A stretch of DNA of 64,000 nucleotides from JBOFOR01 sp051654865 (GTDB lineage: Bacteria > Bacillota > Clostridia > Peptostreptococcales > Peptostreptococcaceae), in contig JBOFYV010000053.1 in assembly GCA_051654865.1 (NCBI GenBank), positions 124,001 to 188,000 of the forward strand, in the 5' to 3' direction. Positions within the stretch are counted from its first letter, which is position 1, and each line of letters begins with the position of its first letter. The notes below the pieces were generated by a model that searched no databases, had not been told where the DNA came from, and saw only the letters and a program-made list of their open reading frames with translations. This document shows positions 17,550-26,742 of the stretch, one piece after another. The translations under genes and the position numbers were made by a program.

Positions 17550-17578
17550 TTGACATCTACTTATTATCCTCTTACAAT
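17550..17578 (+). promoter_or_regulatory. Strong SigA-type promoter
   Basis: TTGACA (17550-17555), exact 17-bp spacer, TACAAT (17573-17578). It drives the 63-residue ORF at 17631 with a leader of about 45 bases. Confidence 0.8.
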
Positions 17579-17630
17579 ATAATTACATATACAGTAATCA
17601 ATAAAAACTATAAAGGATGGTGTTTTATTT

Positions 17631-17822
17631 ATGAGTAAATACTGTGAGTTTGATAATAGTAATTTAGATTATGTAGCTTTTACAAATGATAAAGTTGAAA
17701 CTTCAACTTGCAAAAGTGCTGATGAGTATATTTATAGTACAGATCGTGGATACAACTATTTCGGTATTAGAAGCAACATTAGTTACAGCAATAAAGAAGA
17801 TTTATCATTTTGGGAATATTAA
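17631..17822 (+). CDS. Small acidic, tyrosine-rich protein of unknown function (63 aa)
   Basis: Not recognised. The ORF has a near-consensus promoter, AAAGGATGG upstream of the ATG and a terminator 20 bases after the stop, so it is very likely expressed. The protein is acidic, with many Asp, Ser and Tyr residues and two cysteines (C5 and C27). It has no signal peptide or membrane segment. It is convergent with the ispH operon and unrelated to it in orientation. The strong promoter suggests a condition-specific abundant protein. Confidence 0.7.
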   Translation: MSKYCEFDNSNLDYVAFTNDKVETSTCKSADEYIYSTDRGYNYFGIRSNISYSNKEDLSFWEY

Positions 17823-17845
17823 CAATGATAGATATTAGCATATAA

Positions 17846-17871
17846 AAAAGTCCTTCCTGAGAAGGACTTTT
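17846..17871. terminator. Bidirectional terminator
   Basis: AAAAGTCCTT (17846-17855) and AAGGACTTTT (17862-17871), 6-base loop, with A and T tracts outside. Serves the 63-aa gene and the ispH operon. Confidence 0.75.
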
Positions 17872-17878
17872 AGTTTAT

Positions 17879-18718
17879 TTATATATTCTTAATATAATTT
17901 ACAACATCTTCTATTATCCAGTCTGGAGTAGAAGCACCTGCTGTAATACCAACTGTATTATATTTTTTTAAAGTATCTATATCTAATTCATCTTTTGTTT
18001 CTATTGCAAATGTATCTACATATTCTTTACATATTTGTACTAATTTTTGAGTATTAGAACTATGAGTACCACCAATAACAACCATACAGTCTACTTCTTT
18101 AGATAGTTCTCTAGCACTTTCTTGTCTTACCTTAGTTGCAGAACATATTGTATTATTTAACTTTACATTCTTTAAATGTTTTGTTAAGTAGTCTTCTAGT
18201 TCTTTGTATAAATTTAAATTAATCGTTGTTTGAGCAACTACACAGTATTTTTGAGAATTATCTAATTCTATATTTTCTAATTCATCCATACTTTTTATTA
18301 TAATAGCACTATTGTTACACCATCCATTTATACCTATTACTTCTGGGTGTTTACTATCACCAATTACTATAACTTTATTGCCTTTTTCGTATTCTCTTTT
18401 TACAACTCTATGGATTTTCTTAACGAATGGACATGTAGTATCAATTACATTTAGCGTTCGTTTAGTTGCATTATTATAGATTTCTTCTCCAACTCCATGA
18501 GATCTAATTATCATGTTATTACTTTGTGGTACATCCTCTATTTTTTCAACTGTGACAAGTCCTTTTTCTTCATATTTTGATACAGCCTGTTTGTTATGAA
18601 TTAATGGACCTAGAGCATATATTCCTGTGTTTTTGTTTTCTAGTTCATCCCAAGCCATTTTCATAGCCCTTTTAACACCAAAACAAAATCCTGCTTCTTT
18701 TGCTATTTTAACTTCCAT
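17879..18718 (-). CDS. ispH: 4-hydroxy-3-methylbut-2-enyl diphosphate reductase
   Basis: Last enzyme of the MEP isoprenoid pathway, an iron-sulfur protein reducing HMBPP to IPP and DMAPP. The 279 residues include the conserved cluster cysteines: C12 in GFCFGVKRAM, one in DTTCPFVKK and one in TICSATKVRQ. The Thr/Ser-rich GGTHSSNTQKL and the C-terminal GASTPDWIIEDV are also typical. Several clostridia carry an ispH fused to ribosomal S1 repeats; here there is no S1 extension. It is the last gene of the operon that begins at 22294. Confidence 0.95.
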   Translation of the reverse strand: MEVKIAKEAGFCFGVKRAMKMAWDELENKNTGIYALGPLIHNKQAVSKYEEKGLVTVEKIEDVPQSNNMIIRSHGVGEEIYNNATKRTLNVIDTTCPFVKKIHRVVKREYEKGNKVIVIGDSKHPEVIGINGWCNNSAIIIKSMDELENIELDNSQKYCVVAQTTINLNLYKELEDYLTKHLKNVKLNNTICSATKVRQESARELSKEVDCMVVIGGTHSSNTQKLVQICKEYVDTFAIETKDELDIDTLKKYNTVGITAGASTPDWIIEDVVNYIKNI

Positions 18719-18736
18719 ACGTAATCTCCCTTGATT

Positions 18737-19342
18737 CTATCTTTTTTGGTCTGTATTTAAATAATAATTTTCTTTTATTACTTCTAATACATTTTGCGAT
18801 AATCTCTCATGATCTTCTGTAGTAAGTTTTTGTTTGTAATATTCTTCAAAAGATATTGGTTTATCTATGTATATGGTAACCCTATTAAATATTTTATAGT
18901 TAGATATAATAGATATTGGCACAACTACTGATTTTGATTTAACTGCAAACAATGATAGTCCTGGTTTTGCTTTGCCAAATCCAGGTTCTTTTACTCTTGT
19001 TCCTTCTGGGAATATCCCTAAGGCATATCCTTCTTTGATTGCTCTTAATATATTTTTTATAGTTGATACATCTGGCTTTTCTCTATTTATAGGTATACCA
19101 TTTAGTTTTTTTAGTATATACCCTAAAGGCTTTATAGCAAACAATTCTTTTTTACCAAGAGGCGCTAATTCTCTATTTCTTATTGCTCCAGCTACAAATA
19201 TAGGGTCTAAATTAGATTTGTGATTAGCTGCAATAATTACATTACCTTCATTAGGTATATTTTCTTCCCCGATTATTTCATATTTGTAGAATACCTTTGA
19301 AAACATTCTAAATACACTTGTTACAAATTTATAAAAACTCAC
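18737..19342 (-). CDS. plsC: 1-acyl-sn-glycerol-3-phosphate acyltransferase
   Basis: Membrane-associated acyltransferase making phosphatidic acid. The 201 residues hold the acyltransferase HX4D motif (NHKSNLDP) and the FPEGTR substrate motif. It lies between cmk and ispH, a common firmicute arrangement, in the same transcription unit. The short length and single N-terminal hydrophobic patch fit the PlsC rather than the PlsY class. Confidence 0.93.
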   Translation of the reverse strand: MSFYKFVTSVFRMFSKVFYKYEIIGEENIPNEGNVIIAANHKSNLDPIFVAGAIRNRELAPLGKKELFAIKPLGYILKKLNGIPINREKPDVSTIKNILRAIKEGYALGIFPEGTRVKEPGFGKAKPGLSLFAVKSKSVVVPISIISNYKIFNRVTIYIDKPISFEEYYKQKLTTEDHERLSQNVLEVIKENYYLNTDQKR

Positions 19343-19381
19343 AGTATTCTCCCTCCAAATTTACTTATTAAAAGTAATTTT

Positions 19382-20032
19382 CTATATATTTATCTTACTT
19401 ATTACAGATTCAACTACTTGTTCTATACTTTTACCTGTAGTATCTATTTCAATAGCATCCTTAGCTTTAACTAAAGGTGCAAATTCTCTATTTGAATCTA
19501 TTTCATCTCTTTTTATTATATCTTTTATTATTTCGTCTAAACTTACATCATATCCTTTATTTGTTAGTTCTATATGACGTCTTTGTCCTCTTTCCTCAGG
19601 TGTTGCAACTAAGAAGAATTTATAATCGGCATTAGGGAATACATATGAACCTATATCTCTTCCATCTAATATTACAGAGTTTCTTCTTCCTATTTCTCTT
19701 TGAACGTCTACCATTAAATATCTTACTTCTTTTATTTTAGCTACATTTGATACATTATTACTTACTTCTATCGTTCTTATTTCATCATTTACTATTTTGC
19801 CATCAAGGTATATATTGTTATCTCTAAAGTCAATATCAGTTTTTTTAGCTATTTTTTTTACTTCTTCTTCGTTATTTATATCTATATTATTAACTAAACA
19901 CTTGTGTGTAATTGCTCTATACATTGCTCCTGTGTCTATGTAGTTTATGTTTAATTTTTCTGCAATTATCTTTGCAATTGTACTTTTTCCTGCTCCAGCT
20001 GGACCATCTACTGCTATGACTAAATTTTTCAT
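19382..20032 (-). CDS. cmk: Cytidylate kinase
   Basis: Phosphorylates CMP and dCMP using ATP. The 216-residue protein has the P-loop GPAGAGKSTIAK near the N-terminus, the INYIDTGAMYRA nucleotide-binding region, the DGRDIGSYVFP motif and a lid-region arginine pattern (KRDEIDSNREFAPL). It is followed 39 bases later by plsC on the same strand, part of the 22294-17879 operon. Confidence 0.96.
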   Translation of the reverse strand: MKNLVIAVDGPAGAGKSTIAKIIAEKLNINYIDTGAMYRAITHKCLVNNIDINNEEEVKKIAKKTDIDFRDNNIYLDGKIVNDEIRTIEVSNNVSNVAKIKEVRYLMVDVQREIGRRNSVILDGRDIGSYVFPNADYKFFLVATPEERGQRRHIELTNKGYDVSLDEIIKDIIKRDEIDSNREFAPLVKAKDAIEIDTTGKSIEQVVESVISKINI

Positions 20033-20053
20033 TGTTTTTCTCCTGCACTATTG

Positions 20054-20419
20054 TTATTTTTGTAAATCTACTCTTAAGTTACTTGCACTATTTAAGTATA
20101 TATGTTTTATTTCATCTTTACTTTTATTTGTATTGACATACATCATTACTCTGATACACTTTCTTAGACTTCCTACTATATATTTTTCTTCATAGTTTAA
20201 CATTGGAATATCCGTTATATTTAAGATTTCTCTTACTGCTACTGATGGATATACGCTATCTAAGTCATTTGTCATAGTAAAGCACATACTTATTATATCA
20301 TCCTTATTTAAATCATTTTCATTTATAATACTTTGTATCATAGTAGCAGTTTCTTTAAGTATTTCTTCTTTGGTATTTGTTTTTACTGTAGTAGCACCTC
20401 TTATAGCTAATACTTTCAT
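20054..20419 (-). CDS. aroH: Chorismate mutase, AroH class
   Basis: Monofunctional AroH-type chorismate mutase (about 121 residues) converting chorismate to prephenate. The N-terminal VLAIRGATTV carries the active-site Arg, and RKCIRVMMYVN is the conserved strand with a second Arg. ATG 20417-20419 is preferred because AGGTGAT lies four bases upstream; an in-frame GTG at 20426-20428 overlaps that ribosome site. It sits alone among non-aromatic genes, as often seen in Peptostreptococcaceae-like operons. Confidence 0.9.
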   Translation of the reverse strand: MKVLAIRGATTVKTNTKEEILKETATMIQSIINENDLNKDDIISMCFTMTNDLDSVYPSVAVREILNITDIPMLNYEEKYIVGSLRKCIRVMMYVNTNKSKDEIKHIYLNSASNLRVDLQK

Positions 20420-20428
20420 TTTTATCAC

Positions 20429-21643
20429 CTACACACTTATTCCAGCTAAATACCCCGTTGAAAATGCAATTTGCAAATTGTAACCTCCAGTTTCTGCATC
20501 AATGTCTATTACTTCCCCTGTAAAGAATAGATTATTAATTAATTTTGACTCCATTGTAGAAGAATTAATTTCTTTTACAGAAACTCCTCCACTGGTTACT
20601 TGAGCAGTTTTTAAACCTTTACTGCCATTAACAGTAAGCTTCATATCTTTTATAAATTCTATAATTTTTTGTTCATCAGACTTCGATAATTCATTTGCTT
20701 TTTTATCTGTTAAGTCTAATAGTCCAAAAACTTCTTTCAAGAAGTTTTGAGGAACTAATCCTTTTAAGTTATTTATAACGTTTTTGTTTGGATTTTCTCT
20801 TATTTTCTGTGATATTTCATCTACTGATACACTCGGTGAAAAGTCTATTGATAACTCTAGTTCATTTTCATCTATATGTTTATTAATATGAGATGAAAAC
20901 TTAAGTACACAAGGTCCAGTTATACCAAAATGTGCAAATAACATATCTCCTATTATCGATATTTTTTTCTTTTTTATTTTGCTAGACAATTCAACATTTT
21001 GCATTGATATACCTTGTAGATTTTTAATCCAGTTTTCTTTTACTGTTAGGGGGGTAAGTGCTGGATATATTTTATTTATTGTATGATCATACTTTTTAAG
21101 TATTTCATACATCATTCCATCTGAACCTGTATGTGGATAGCTTTTGCCTCCTGTAGATATTATAACCTTATCAGCAAGAATAATTTCTTTACCTTCACAC
21201 TTTACACCTTTTATACAGTTATTTTCTATAATAAAGTCCGTTACGATTTTATTATATAGTATCTTAACTTTATTTTTTATTAAATCATTTTTTAATGTAT
21301 CTATAACTTCTTCCGATTTATCAGATTTTGTATATATTTTATGATCATTTTCAGTTTCGATTTTATACTCTAGATCATTAGACTTAAAATACGATAGCAA
21401 ATCTTGGTTTGTAAAAGAATAAAAACTACTATATAAAAACTTTCTATTGGTTACTACCTTTTCGAAAAAGTCTTCTATATCTCTGTTATTTGTGATATTA
21501 CACCTTCCACCACCAGTAATTTTAAGTTTTTTTCCTAGTTCTTCATTACGTTCTATAAGTATTACTTGATTGTTATTTTTTGCAGCTGTAAGTGCCGCCA
21601 TCATTCCTGATGGTCCACCTCCAACAACTATTACCTTAGACAT
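20429..21643 (-). CDS. HI0933/YhiN family flavoprotein
   Basis: A 404-residue NAD(P)/FAD-dependent oxidoreductase-like protein. The N-terminal dinucleotide motif is VVGGGPSGMMAALTA, followed by the family signature KKLKITGGGRCNITN and, near the C-terminus, TGEVIDIDAETGGYNLQIA, which closes the FAD site. The physiological reaction of this family is not established. It lies nine bases from aroH and nine from the upstream phosphatase gene, within one operon. Confidence 0.88.
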   Translation of the reverse strand: MSKVIVVGGGPSGMMAALTAAKNNNQVILIERNEELGKKLKITGGGRCNITNNRDIEDFFEKVVTNRKFLYSSFYSFTNQDLLSYFKSNDLEYKIETENDHKIYTKSDKSEEVIDTLKNDLIKNKVKILYNKIVTDFIIENNCIKGVKCEGKEIILADKVIISTGGKSYPHTGSDGMMYEILKKYDHTINKIYPALTPLTVKENWIKNLQGISMQNVELSSKIKKKKISIIGDMLFAHFGITGPCVLKFSSHINKHIDENELELSIDFSPSVSVDEISQKIRENPNKNVINNLKGLVPQNFLKEVFGLLDLTDKKANELSKSDEQKIIEFIKDMKLTVNGSKGLKTAQVTSGGVSVKEINSSTMESKLINNLFFTGEVIDIDAETGGYNLQIAFSTGYLAGISV

Positions 21644-21652
21644 AAATGCCTC

Positions 21653-22294
21653 CTATTCTAATGCTGAGTTGTTTAATTTAACATTATTTTTTATATGACT
21701 AGTGTCATTCATCTTTTGTACTACTGGTCCATAATCTTTAAATTCAACTATATTTAAGGCTGTATTGTCTTGTTTTATTCTATATATATTCTCCATCCCA
21801 GAGTTTAAGAATGATAATAACATTACTCTAACTGTTACAGAATGGCTAACAAGTAAGATATGCTTATTGTCATATTTTTCATTAAGTTCTGTTATAAACT
21901 TGTCCACTCTTTCCTTTATTATATGTAGTGTTTCTCCACCTTCTATATCTACTAGATGAGGTTCATTTCTCCAAGTATCATAAGTAGTTGCATGGTCTCT
22001 TTTAATTTCATTTATAAGTAAACCTTCCCATACACCAAATCCCATCTCTCTTAATGATTCCGTTTTTTCTACTTTTATCTCTATTTTATCTCCTACTATC
22101 TCAGCTGTTTGTAATGCTCTACCTAAATCACTACTAAATATTAAATCTATAGGATAATTATTTATAGCTTCTGCTAATTCTTTAGCTTGTTCTTCTCCTT
22201 TTTGTGTAAGGTCAGAGTTACCATGACCTTGTGTTTTTCCTAATATATTCCAATTAGTTTGTCCATGTCTTACTATGTAAAATGTATTTGCCAC
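21653..22294 (-). CDS. Histidine phosphatase (phosphoglycerate-mutase-like) family protein
   Basis: A 213-residue branch-1 histidine phosphatase. The phosphohistidine motif is VRHGQTNWN near residue 9 and the second catalytic His is in LLVSHSVTVR. Length and the ELGFGVWEGL-like region (REMGFGVWEGL) resemble CobC/GpmB-type broad phosphatases rather than glycolytic mutase. It is the first gene of the operon running to ispH, with an AGGAGG site upstream. The substrate is unknown. Confidence 0.88.
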   Translation of the reverse strand: MANTFYIVRHGQTNWNILGKTQGHGNSDLTQKGEEQAKELAEAINNYPIDLIFSSDLGRALQTAEIVGDKIEIKVEKTESLREMGFGVWEGLLINEIKRDHATTYDTWRNEPHLVDIEGGETLHIIKERVDKFITELNEKYDNKHILLVSHSVTVRVMLLSFLNSGMENIYRIKQDNTALNIVEFKDYGPVVQKMNDTSHIKNNVKLNNSALE

Positions 22295-22374
22295 TTTTTG
22301 TCCCTCCTAAAATGTATGTATTTATTTTTAACGTATATCAAAATTTTATTATACCATAAATATACATTTCTTAC

Positions 22375-22417
22375 AATAAAACAAAGGCTAGGATATAATC
22401 ATAGCCTTTGTTTTATT
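22375..22417 (-). terminator. Terminator after the DUF362 gene
   Basis: Arms 22375-22390 and 22402-22417, a perfect 16-bp repeat; the minus strand ends in a T-rich arm. It overlaps the stop region of the DUF362 protein gene. Confidence 0.75.
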
Positions 22418-23525
22418 AAATTTCTATAAGTTCATACTCTTTGCTACCTATACCTAATTTAACTGAATGATCTACACATACTTCCCAATTTGTTTCTGGA
22501 TGTGTATTTATAAAATGGTCATGTGTATGCTGTTCTTTTTCAGCTAAATAGCTATCATTTATTATATGTTGTTTGTTAGCTGCATCGACACAAGCCATAT
22601 CTAATGCAACAGGATCAAAAGATGCAAACATTCCTACATCAGGTATTATAGCTTTATCATTTTCTGCATGACAATCGCAGTTTGGGGAAACATCTATTAC
22701 AAAGCTAATATGAAAATGTGGTCTATCATATAATACTGCATATGAGTATTCCGCTATTTTTTTATTTAGTATATCATTTGCGCCAAAGTCTGGATTTTCA
22801 ATCGCATCATAATTACAACTACCTATACAACGTCCACATCCCACACATTTATCATGGTTAATTACGGCTTTTCTATTTTCATTAAAACTTATAGCTGAAT
22901 GTGCACATATTTTAGCACAAGCTCTACATGATACACATAGATTTTCTTTAGATATAGGCTTCCCACTACAATGCATTTCCATTTTTCCAGCACGAGAACC
23001 GCATCCCATACCTATATTTTTAAGTGCTCCACCAAATCCGGTTGACTCATGTCCTTTAAAATGGTTCATCGTTATTAATATATCTGCATCCATTATAGCC
23101 TGACCAATCTTAGCTTCTTTTACATATTCACCATTTTCAACTTTTACAAGAACTTCATCAGTACCTTTTAAACCATCACCTATAATTATATGACATCCTG
23201 TTGAAAATGGATTATATCCATTTTCATATGCAGCATCTAAATGTTCTAGTGCATTTTTTCTCCTTCCAACATATAGAGTATTACAATCTGTTAAAAAAGG
23301 TTTCCCGCCTAGTTCTTTAACTACATCGACAATAACTTTTGAGTAGTTCGGTCTTAAGTATGCTAAATTCCCCGGTTCACCAAAATGAATTTTTATCGCT
23401 ACAAACTTTTCTTTAAAATCTATTCCTTCTATACCGGCTTTCTTTACTAATTTTTCTAACTTCTGCAATAAATTTAAATTTGCATTAGCTCTCAAATCAG
23501 TAAAATATACTTGTGATTTCTTCAC
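22416..23525 (-). CDS. DUF362 protein with two 4Fe-4S clusters
   Basis: A 369-residue cytoplasmic protein. An N-terminal DUF362 domain includes VAIKIHFGEPGN and MNHFKGHESTGFGGALKNIG; the central ferredoxin module (about 195-240) has CVSCRACAKIC and CVGCGRCIGSC, both complete CxxCxxCxxxC motifs; DUF362 resumes to the C-terminus with a Cys/His-rich NCDCH. The family is common in anaerobes and its reaction is unknown, presumably electron transfer. It is a single gene. Confidence 0.88.
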   Translation of the reverse strand: MKKSQVYFTDLRANANLNLLQKLEKLVKKAGIEGIDFKEKFVAIKIHFGEPGNLAYLRPNYSKVIVDVVKELGGKPFLTDCNTLYVGRRKNALEHLDAAYENGYNPFSTGCHIIIGDGLKGTDEVLVKVENGEYVKEAKIGQAIMDADILITMNHFKGHESTGFGGALKNIGMGCGSRAGKMEMHCSGKPISKENLCVSCRACAKICAHSAISFNENRKAVINHDKCVGCGRCIGSCNYDAIENPDFGANDILNKKIAEYSYAVLYDRPHFHISFVIDVSPNCDCHAENDKAIIPDVGMFASFDPVALDMACVDAANKQHIINDSYLAEKEQHTHDHFINTHPETNWEVCVDHSVKLGIGSKEYELIEI

Positions 23526-23693
23526 TTTTAAAATACCCCCTTATGCTTTATTTTTATAACGTATAGATTTGATTGGATAATATTTACTAAATTAAATTTT
23601 TTCGTCTTTCTATCCATTATTTATTATATCAAAAACAATAATATTTTATAACTAGGCACCTAAATTACACTTAGTAAAGTTACAGTTACTAAA

Positions 23694-23726
23694 AAAGAAC
23701 GAACTATTAATCATAGTTCGTTCTTT
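23694..23726 (-). terminator. Terminator after the Na/Pi transporter gene
   Basis: AAAGAACGAACTA (23694-23706) and its complement at 23714-23726, 7-base loop, located just after the stop on the minus strand. Confidence 0.75.
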
Positions 23727-23731
23727 AAATA

Positions 23732-25357
23732 TTATGCTATATGAGTATTGTTTGATTTTATAACTTGCTGAGCTATATTAACTGAGTGATCTGATATTCT
23801 TTCTAAGTTACTTAGTAAGTCTAAGAATATTACTCCGTTATCTATTGTACATAGGTTTTCATTTAATCTTCTCATATGATTTTCTCTACATACTTTTTCC
23901 ATTATATCAACTTGTTCTTCCATTTTTATAACTTTACAAGCTAATTCTATATCAGATGTTTCCATTGCTTGTAATGATATTGTGTACGTATCAACAACTT
24001 TATTGTAAATCTCTTTTAATTCTTCTTTTCCTTCTTTTGATAGCTCTAAATCACTATCTATTACTATTTGAGCTAATTCAGCTATATTTTCAGCATGATC
24101 TCCTATTCTTTCTATATCATTAACCGTGTTGAATAGTATATCTACGCCCTCTCTACCTTCATCGTTTAAAGAAGTCTTAGATAACTTTAGTAAGAAGTTT
24201 AATATAGCTTTTTGTAATGCATTTACTTTCTTTTCTTCTGCTAGAGAGATATCTACTTTTTGTTGAGATTTCTCTACTAATCCATCCATAGATGTAGTTA
24301 ATGCAAATCTTGCCTTATCACCCATTCTTAGTATTTCTTTAACTGTATTTGATAATGCTATTGATGGAGTTTCCATCATTCTTTCATCTAAATATTTAAC
24401 TGTTTTTCTTTCTTCTTTTTCATCTTCCTTTTCAGGAACAAGTTTCATAGTAAGTTTTACTATAAACTTAGAGAATGGAAGTAATACTATAACATTTATT
24501 ATATTAAATAAAGTATGCGAGTTTGCGATTTGTCTACTTACATCATTTGGATCTAGTGATGTAACTATCATTTGTATCGGCTTTGTTAATACTAGCATAA
24601 ATACTAAAGTACCTATAATATTAAATATCATATGCATTGTAGCTGCTCTTCTTGCATTTTTACTAGCTCCTATACTTGAAATTAATGAAGTAACACATGT
24701 TCCTATATTTTCTCCATATAATATCGGCAATGCCGCATTTAATGATATCGCTCCCGTTGATGCTACTGCAAGTAACATACCCATTGAAGCGCTTGAACTT
24801 TGCACTATTGCTGTTATACCAAATCCTAATAATATTCCAAGTATTGGATTTTTACCTAATGTAGATAACGCTGTTGTAAATCCACTAAACTCTGTAAGTG
24901 GCTTAACTGCGTCTTTCATAAAGTCCATACCTGTAAACAGTAATCCAAATCCTATTAATATCTCTGCAAGATTCTTAGTTTTCGGCTTTGATGAAAATAA
25001 ATAAAGTATTATACCTAAACCTAATGCCATTGGTGCTAACCCAACTAAATCAAGTGACACTAATTGAGCTGTTATAGTTGTACCTATATTCGCACCCATT
25101 ATTACACCAATTGCTTGAGGTAATGTCATTATACCTGCATTTACAAATCCTACGACCATTACAGTTGTTGCACTTGAACTTTGTATGATTGCTGTAACTA
25201 AAGCACCAACTATAACCCCCATAAGTACATTACTTGTTAAAAGTTCTATTATTCTTTTTAATTTTGAACCTGCTGATTTTTGTAGTCCATCTCCCATTAA
25301 GTTCATTCCATATAGGAACATTCCAAGACCACCCATTAAATTAATTGCGATTTCCAC
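23732..25357 (-). CDS. Na/Pi cotransporter (NptA/PNaS family) with PhoU-like tail
   Basis: A 541-residue membrane protein. The two inverted family repeats each carry a QSSSA motif (QSSSATTVMVVGFVNAG and QSSSASMGMLLAVAS), which form the phosphate/sodium path. The C-terminal part (about 320-541) is cytoplasmic, helical and PhoU-like. It should mediate sodium-coupled phosphate movement. The upstream region contains TTAACA repeats with 11-bp periodicity, the expected layout of PhoP boxes, so phosphate-starvation control is likely. It is monocistronic. Confidence 0.9.
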   Translation of the reverse strand: MEIAINLMGGLGMFLYGMNLMGDGLQKSAGSKLKRIIELLTSNVLMGVIVGALVTAIIQSSSATTVMVVGFVNAGIMTLPQAIGVIMGANIGTTITAQLVSLDLVGLAPMALGLGIILYLFSSKPKTKNLAEILIGFGLLFTGMDFMKDAVKPLTEFSGFTTALSTLGKNPILGILLGFGITAIVQSSSASMGMLLAVASTGAISLNAALPILYGENIGTCVTSLISSIGASKNARRAATMHMIFNIIGTLVFMLVLTKPIQMIVTSLDPNDVSRQIANSHTLFNIINVIVLLPFSKFIVKLTMKLVPEKEDEKEERKTVKYLDERMMETPSIALSNTVKEILRMGDKARFALTTSMDGLVEKSQQKVDISLAEEKKVNALQKAILNFLLKLSKTSLNDEGREGVDILFNTVNDIERIGDHAENIAELAQIVIDSDLELSKEGKEELKEIYNKVVDTYTISLQAMETSDIELACKVIKMEEQVDIMEKVCRENHMRRLNENLCTIDNGVIFLDLLSNLERISDHSVNIAQQVIKSNNTHIA

Positions 25358-25402
25358 TTTAAATTTCCTCCTCGAGTTTAACCATTTCTTAACACAAGTA
25401 TT

Positions 25403-25408
25403 ATTCTA
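25403..25408 (-). promoter_or_regulatory. Candidate -10 of the Na/Pi transporter promoter
   Basis: TAGAAT on the minus strand, 20 bases downstream of the nearest TTAACA box. No good -35 accompanies it, as is usual for PhoP-activated promoters. Confidence 0.4.
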
Positions 25409-25428
25409 TCAAAAACTTTGTCGTTTTT

Positions 25429-25517
25429 TGTTAAGAGAATGTTAAAAACTTTCTCTTTTTGTTAAAAAATCGTTAATACTGGCACCGAATGTTAAAACCC
25501 TATTAGGAAATTGTTAA
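25429..25517 (-). promoter_or_regulatory. Probable PhoP box array
   Basis: Minus-strand TTAACA occurs at 25434-25429, 25445-25440, 25465-25460, 25495-25490 and 25517-25512, with TTAACG at 25476-25471. Three neighbour pairs or triples are exactly 11 bp apart (25429/25440, 25460/25471, 25490/25512 with a degenerate unit at 25501). PhoP in Bacillus binds TT(A/C/T)ACA repeats of this period. Position upstream of a phosphate transporter supports the reading. Confidence 0.65.
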
Positions 25518-25572
25518 TTTAAGGTAAATTATTATTTATTATAATTCAATTGCAGCCCTTTAGTTTACACAA

Positions 25573-26559
25573 CTATATTATACAGTCAATAATTTCTGTA
25601 TTATTTATTTTATAAAAATATCTTGACACATTTATTTCTTCTATAACTTTAGCTATTTCTTCTTTTTTGTATTTACATCCACGAAGTGAATTTTCTATAT
25701 CTTCTATATTTCCTTGTCCAAAAAAATCTCCACTGATTTTACAGTTGTTTATAACTCCTTTTTTTACATCTATATTAAACTCTACTTTACCACCTTCAAA
25801 TCGTTTCCATTTCTTTATGTTAAATTTAGGAGAAGATCCATAATTCCAATCCCAACTTTCGAATTTCTCTTTAGCTATTTCATTTACTCTATTTATATCT
25901 TCTTCTGTTAACCTATAAGTCCCATTTGATTTTTCAAGTAAACTCTCAAGCATAATATTTTTAAATTTAACACTATCAATACTTTTATCATTAAAATGTT
26001 CTGCTACATTAGTAACTCTCTCTTTTACAGATTTAATTCCTTTAGATATTATTTTTTCTTTCGCAACAGTTATACTCTTTACCATTTCTTCTATATCTGT
26101 ATTAAATAATATTGAGCCGTGATGTAGTCTACAATCTTTATTTTTATATTGAGCATTACCAGAGAATTTTTTATTATTAATTAATAAATCATTTCTTCCA
26201 TTACAGTGCGCCTCTATACCTTGTTTTTTTAACGCATCTATTATAGGACTTGTAAAATTATTAAACTCTATTTCAGAGCTAGTATCATTTTTATCTATAA
26301 AGCTATATTGCCATCCATTCATGTCTGTGTATATTGTTCCTCCACCAGTTATACGTCTAACAACATTTATATTATTTTCTTCAACATACTTTTGATTTAT
26401 TTCTTCAATAGTATTTTGAAACTTACCTATCATTAAAGTAGGCTCCGTTCTCCAAAACATAAATATTGTGTCATCACCTAAATCCTTCTCATGTATTAAA
26501 TAATACTCTAGTGCAAAGTTAAAATATGGACTTGTTGAATTATGGTCTATATAAATCAT
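25573..26559 (-). CDS. lplA: Lipoate-protein ligase A
   Basis: Uses ATP and free lipoate to lipoylate GcvH or 2-oxoacid dehydrogenase E2 subunits. The 328-residue protein has the RRITGGGTIYTD lipoate-binding motif (about residues 67-78), the FSGNAQYK lysine motif and the C-terminal accessory domain (about 245-328). No lipoylated enzyme genes are adjacent. It is divergent from a Crp/Fnr regulator gene with a roughly 180-base shared upstream region. Confidence 0.92.
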   Translation of the reverse strand: MIYIDHNSTSPYFNFALEYYLIHEKDLGDDTIFMFWRTEPTLMIGKFQNTIEEINQKYVEENNINVVRRITGGGTIYTDMNGWQYSFIDKNDTSSEIEFNNFTSPIIDALKKQGIEAHCNGRNDLLINNKKFSGNAQYKNKDCRLHHGSILFNTDIEEMVKSITVAKEKIISKGIKSVKERVTNVAEHFNDKSIDSVKFKNIMLESLLEKSNGTYRLTEEDINRVNEIAKEKFESWDWNYGSSPKFNIKKWKRFEGGKVEFNIDVKKGVINNCKISGDFFGQGNIEDIENSLRGCKYKKEEIAKVIEEINVSRYFYKINNTEIIDCII

Positions 26560-26742
26560 GTATTACCCTCCTAAATATAAATATCTATTACATACTTTGA
26601 TATTTACAGCCAAATTCCTCTTTAAAAATCTAATATAAGCAAGATATTTTTCTTCATTCTTATTTACTGAGCATTCACATCATTTTTTTGATACAATATA
26701 ACTGAATAGATATTATATTTCATTTTGAAAGGAGATATTAAG

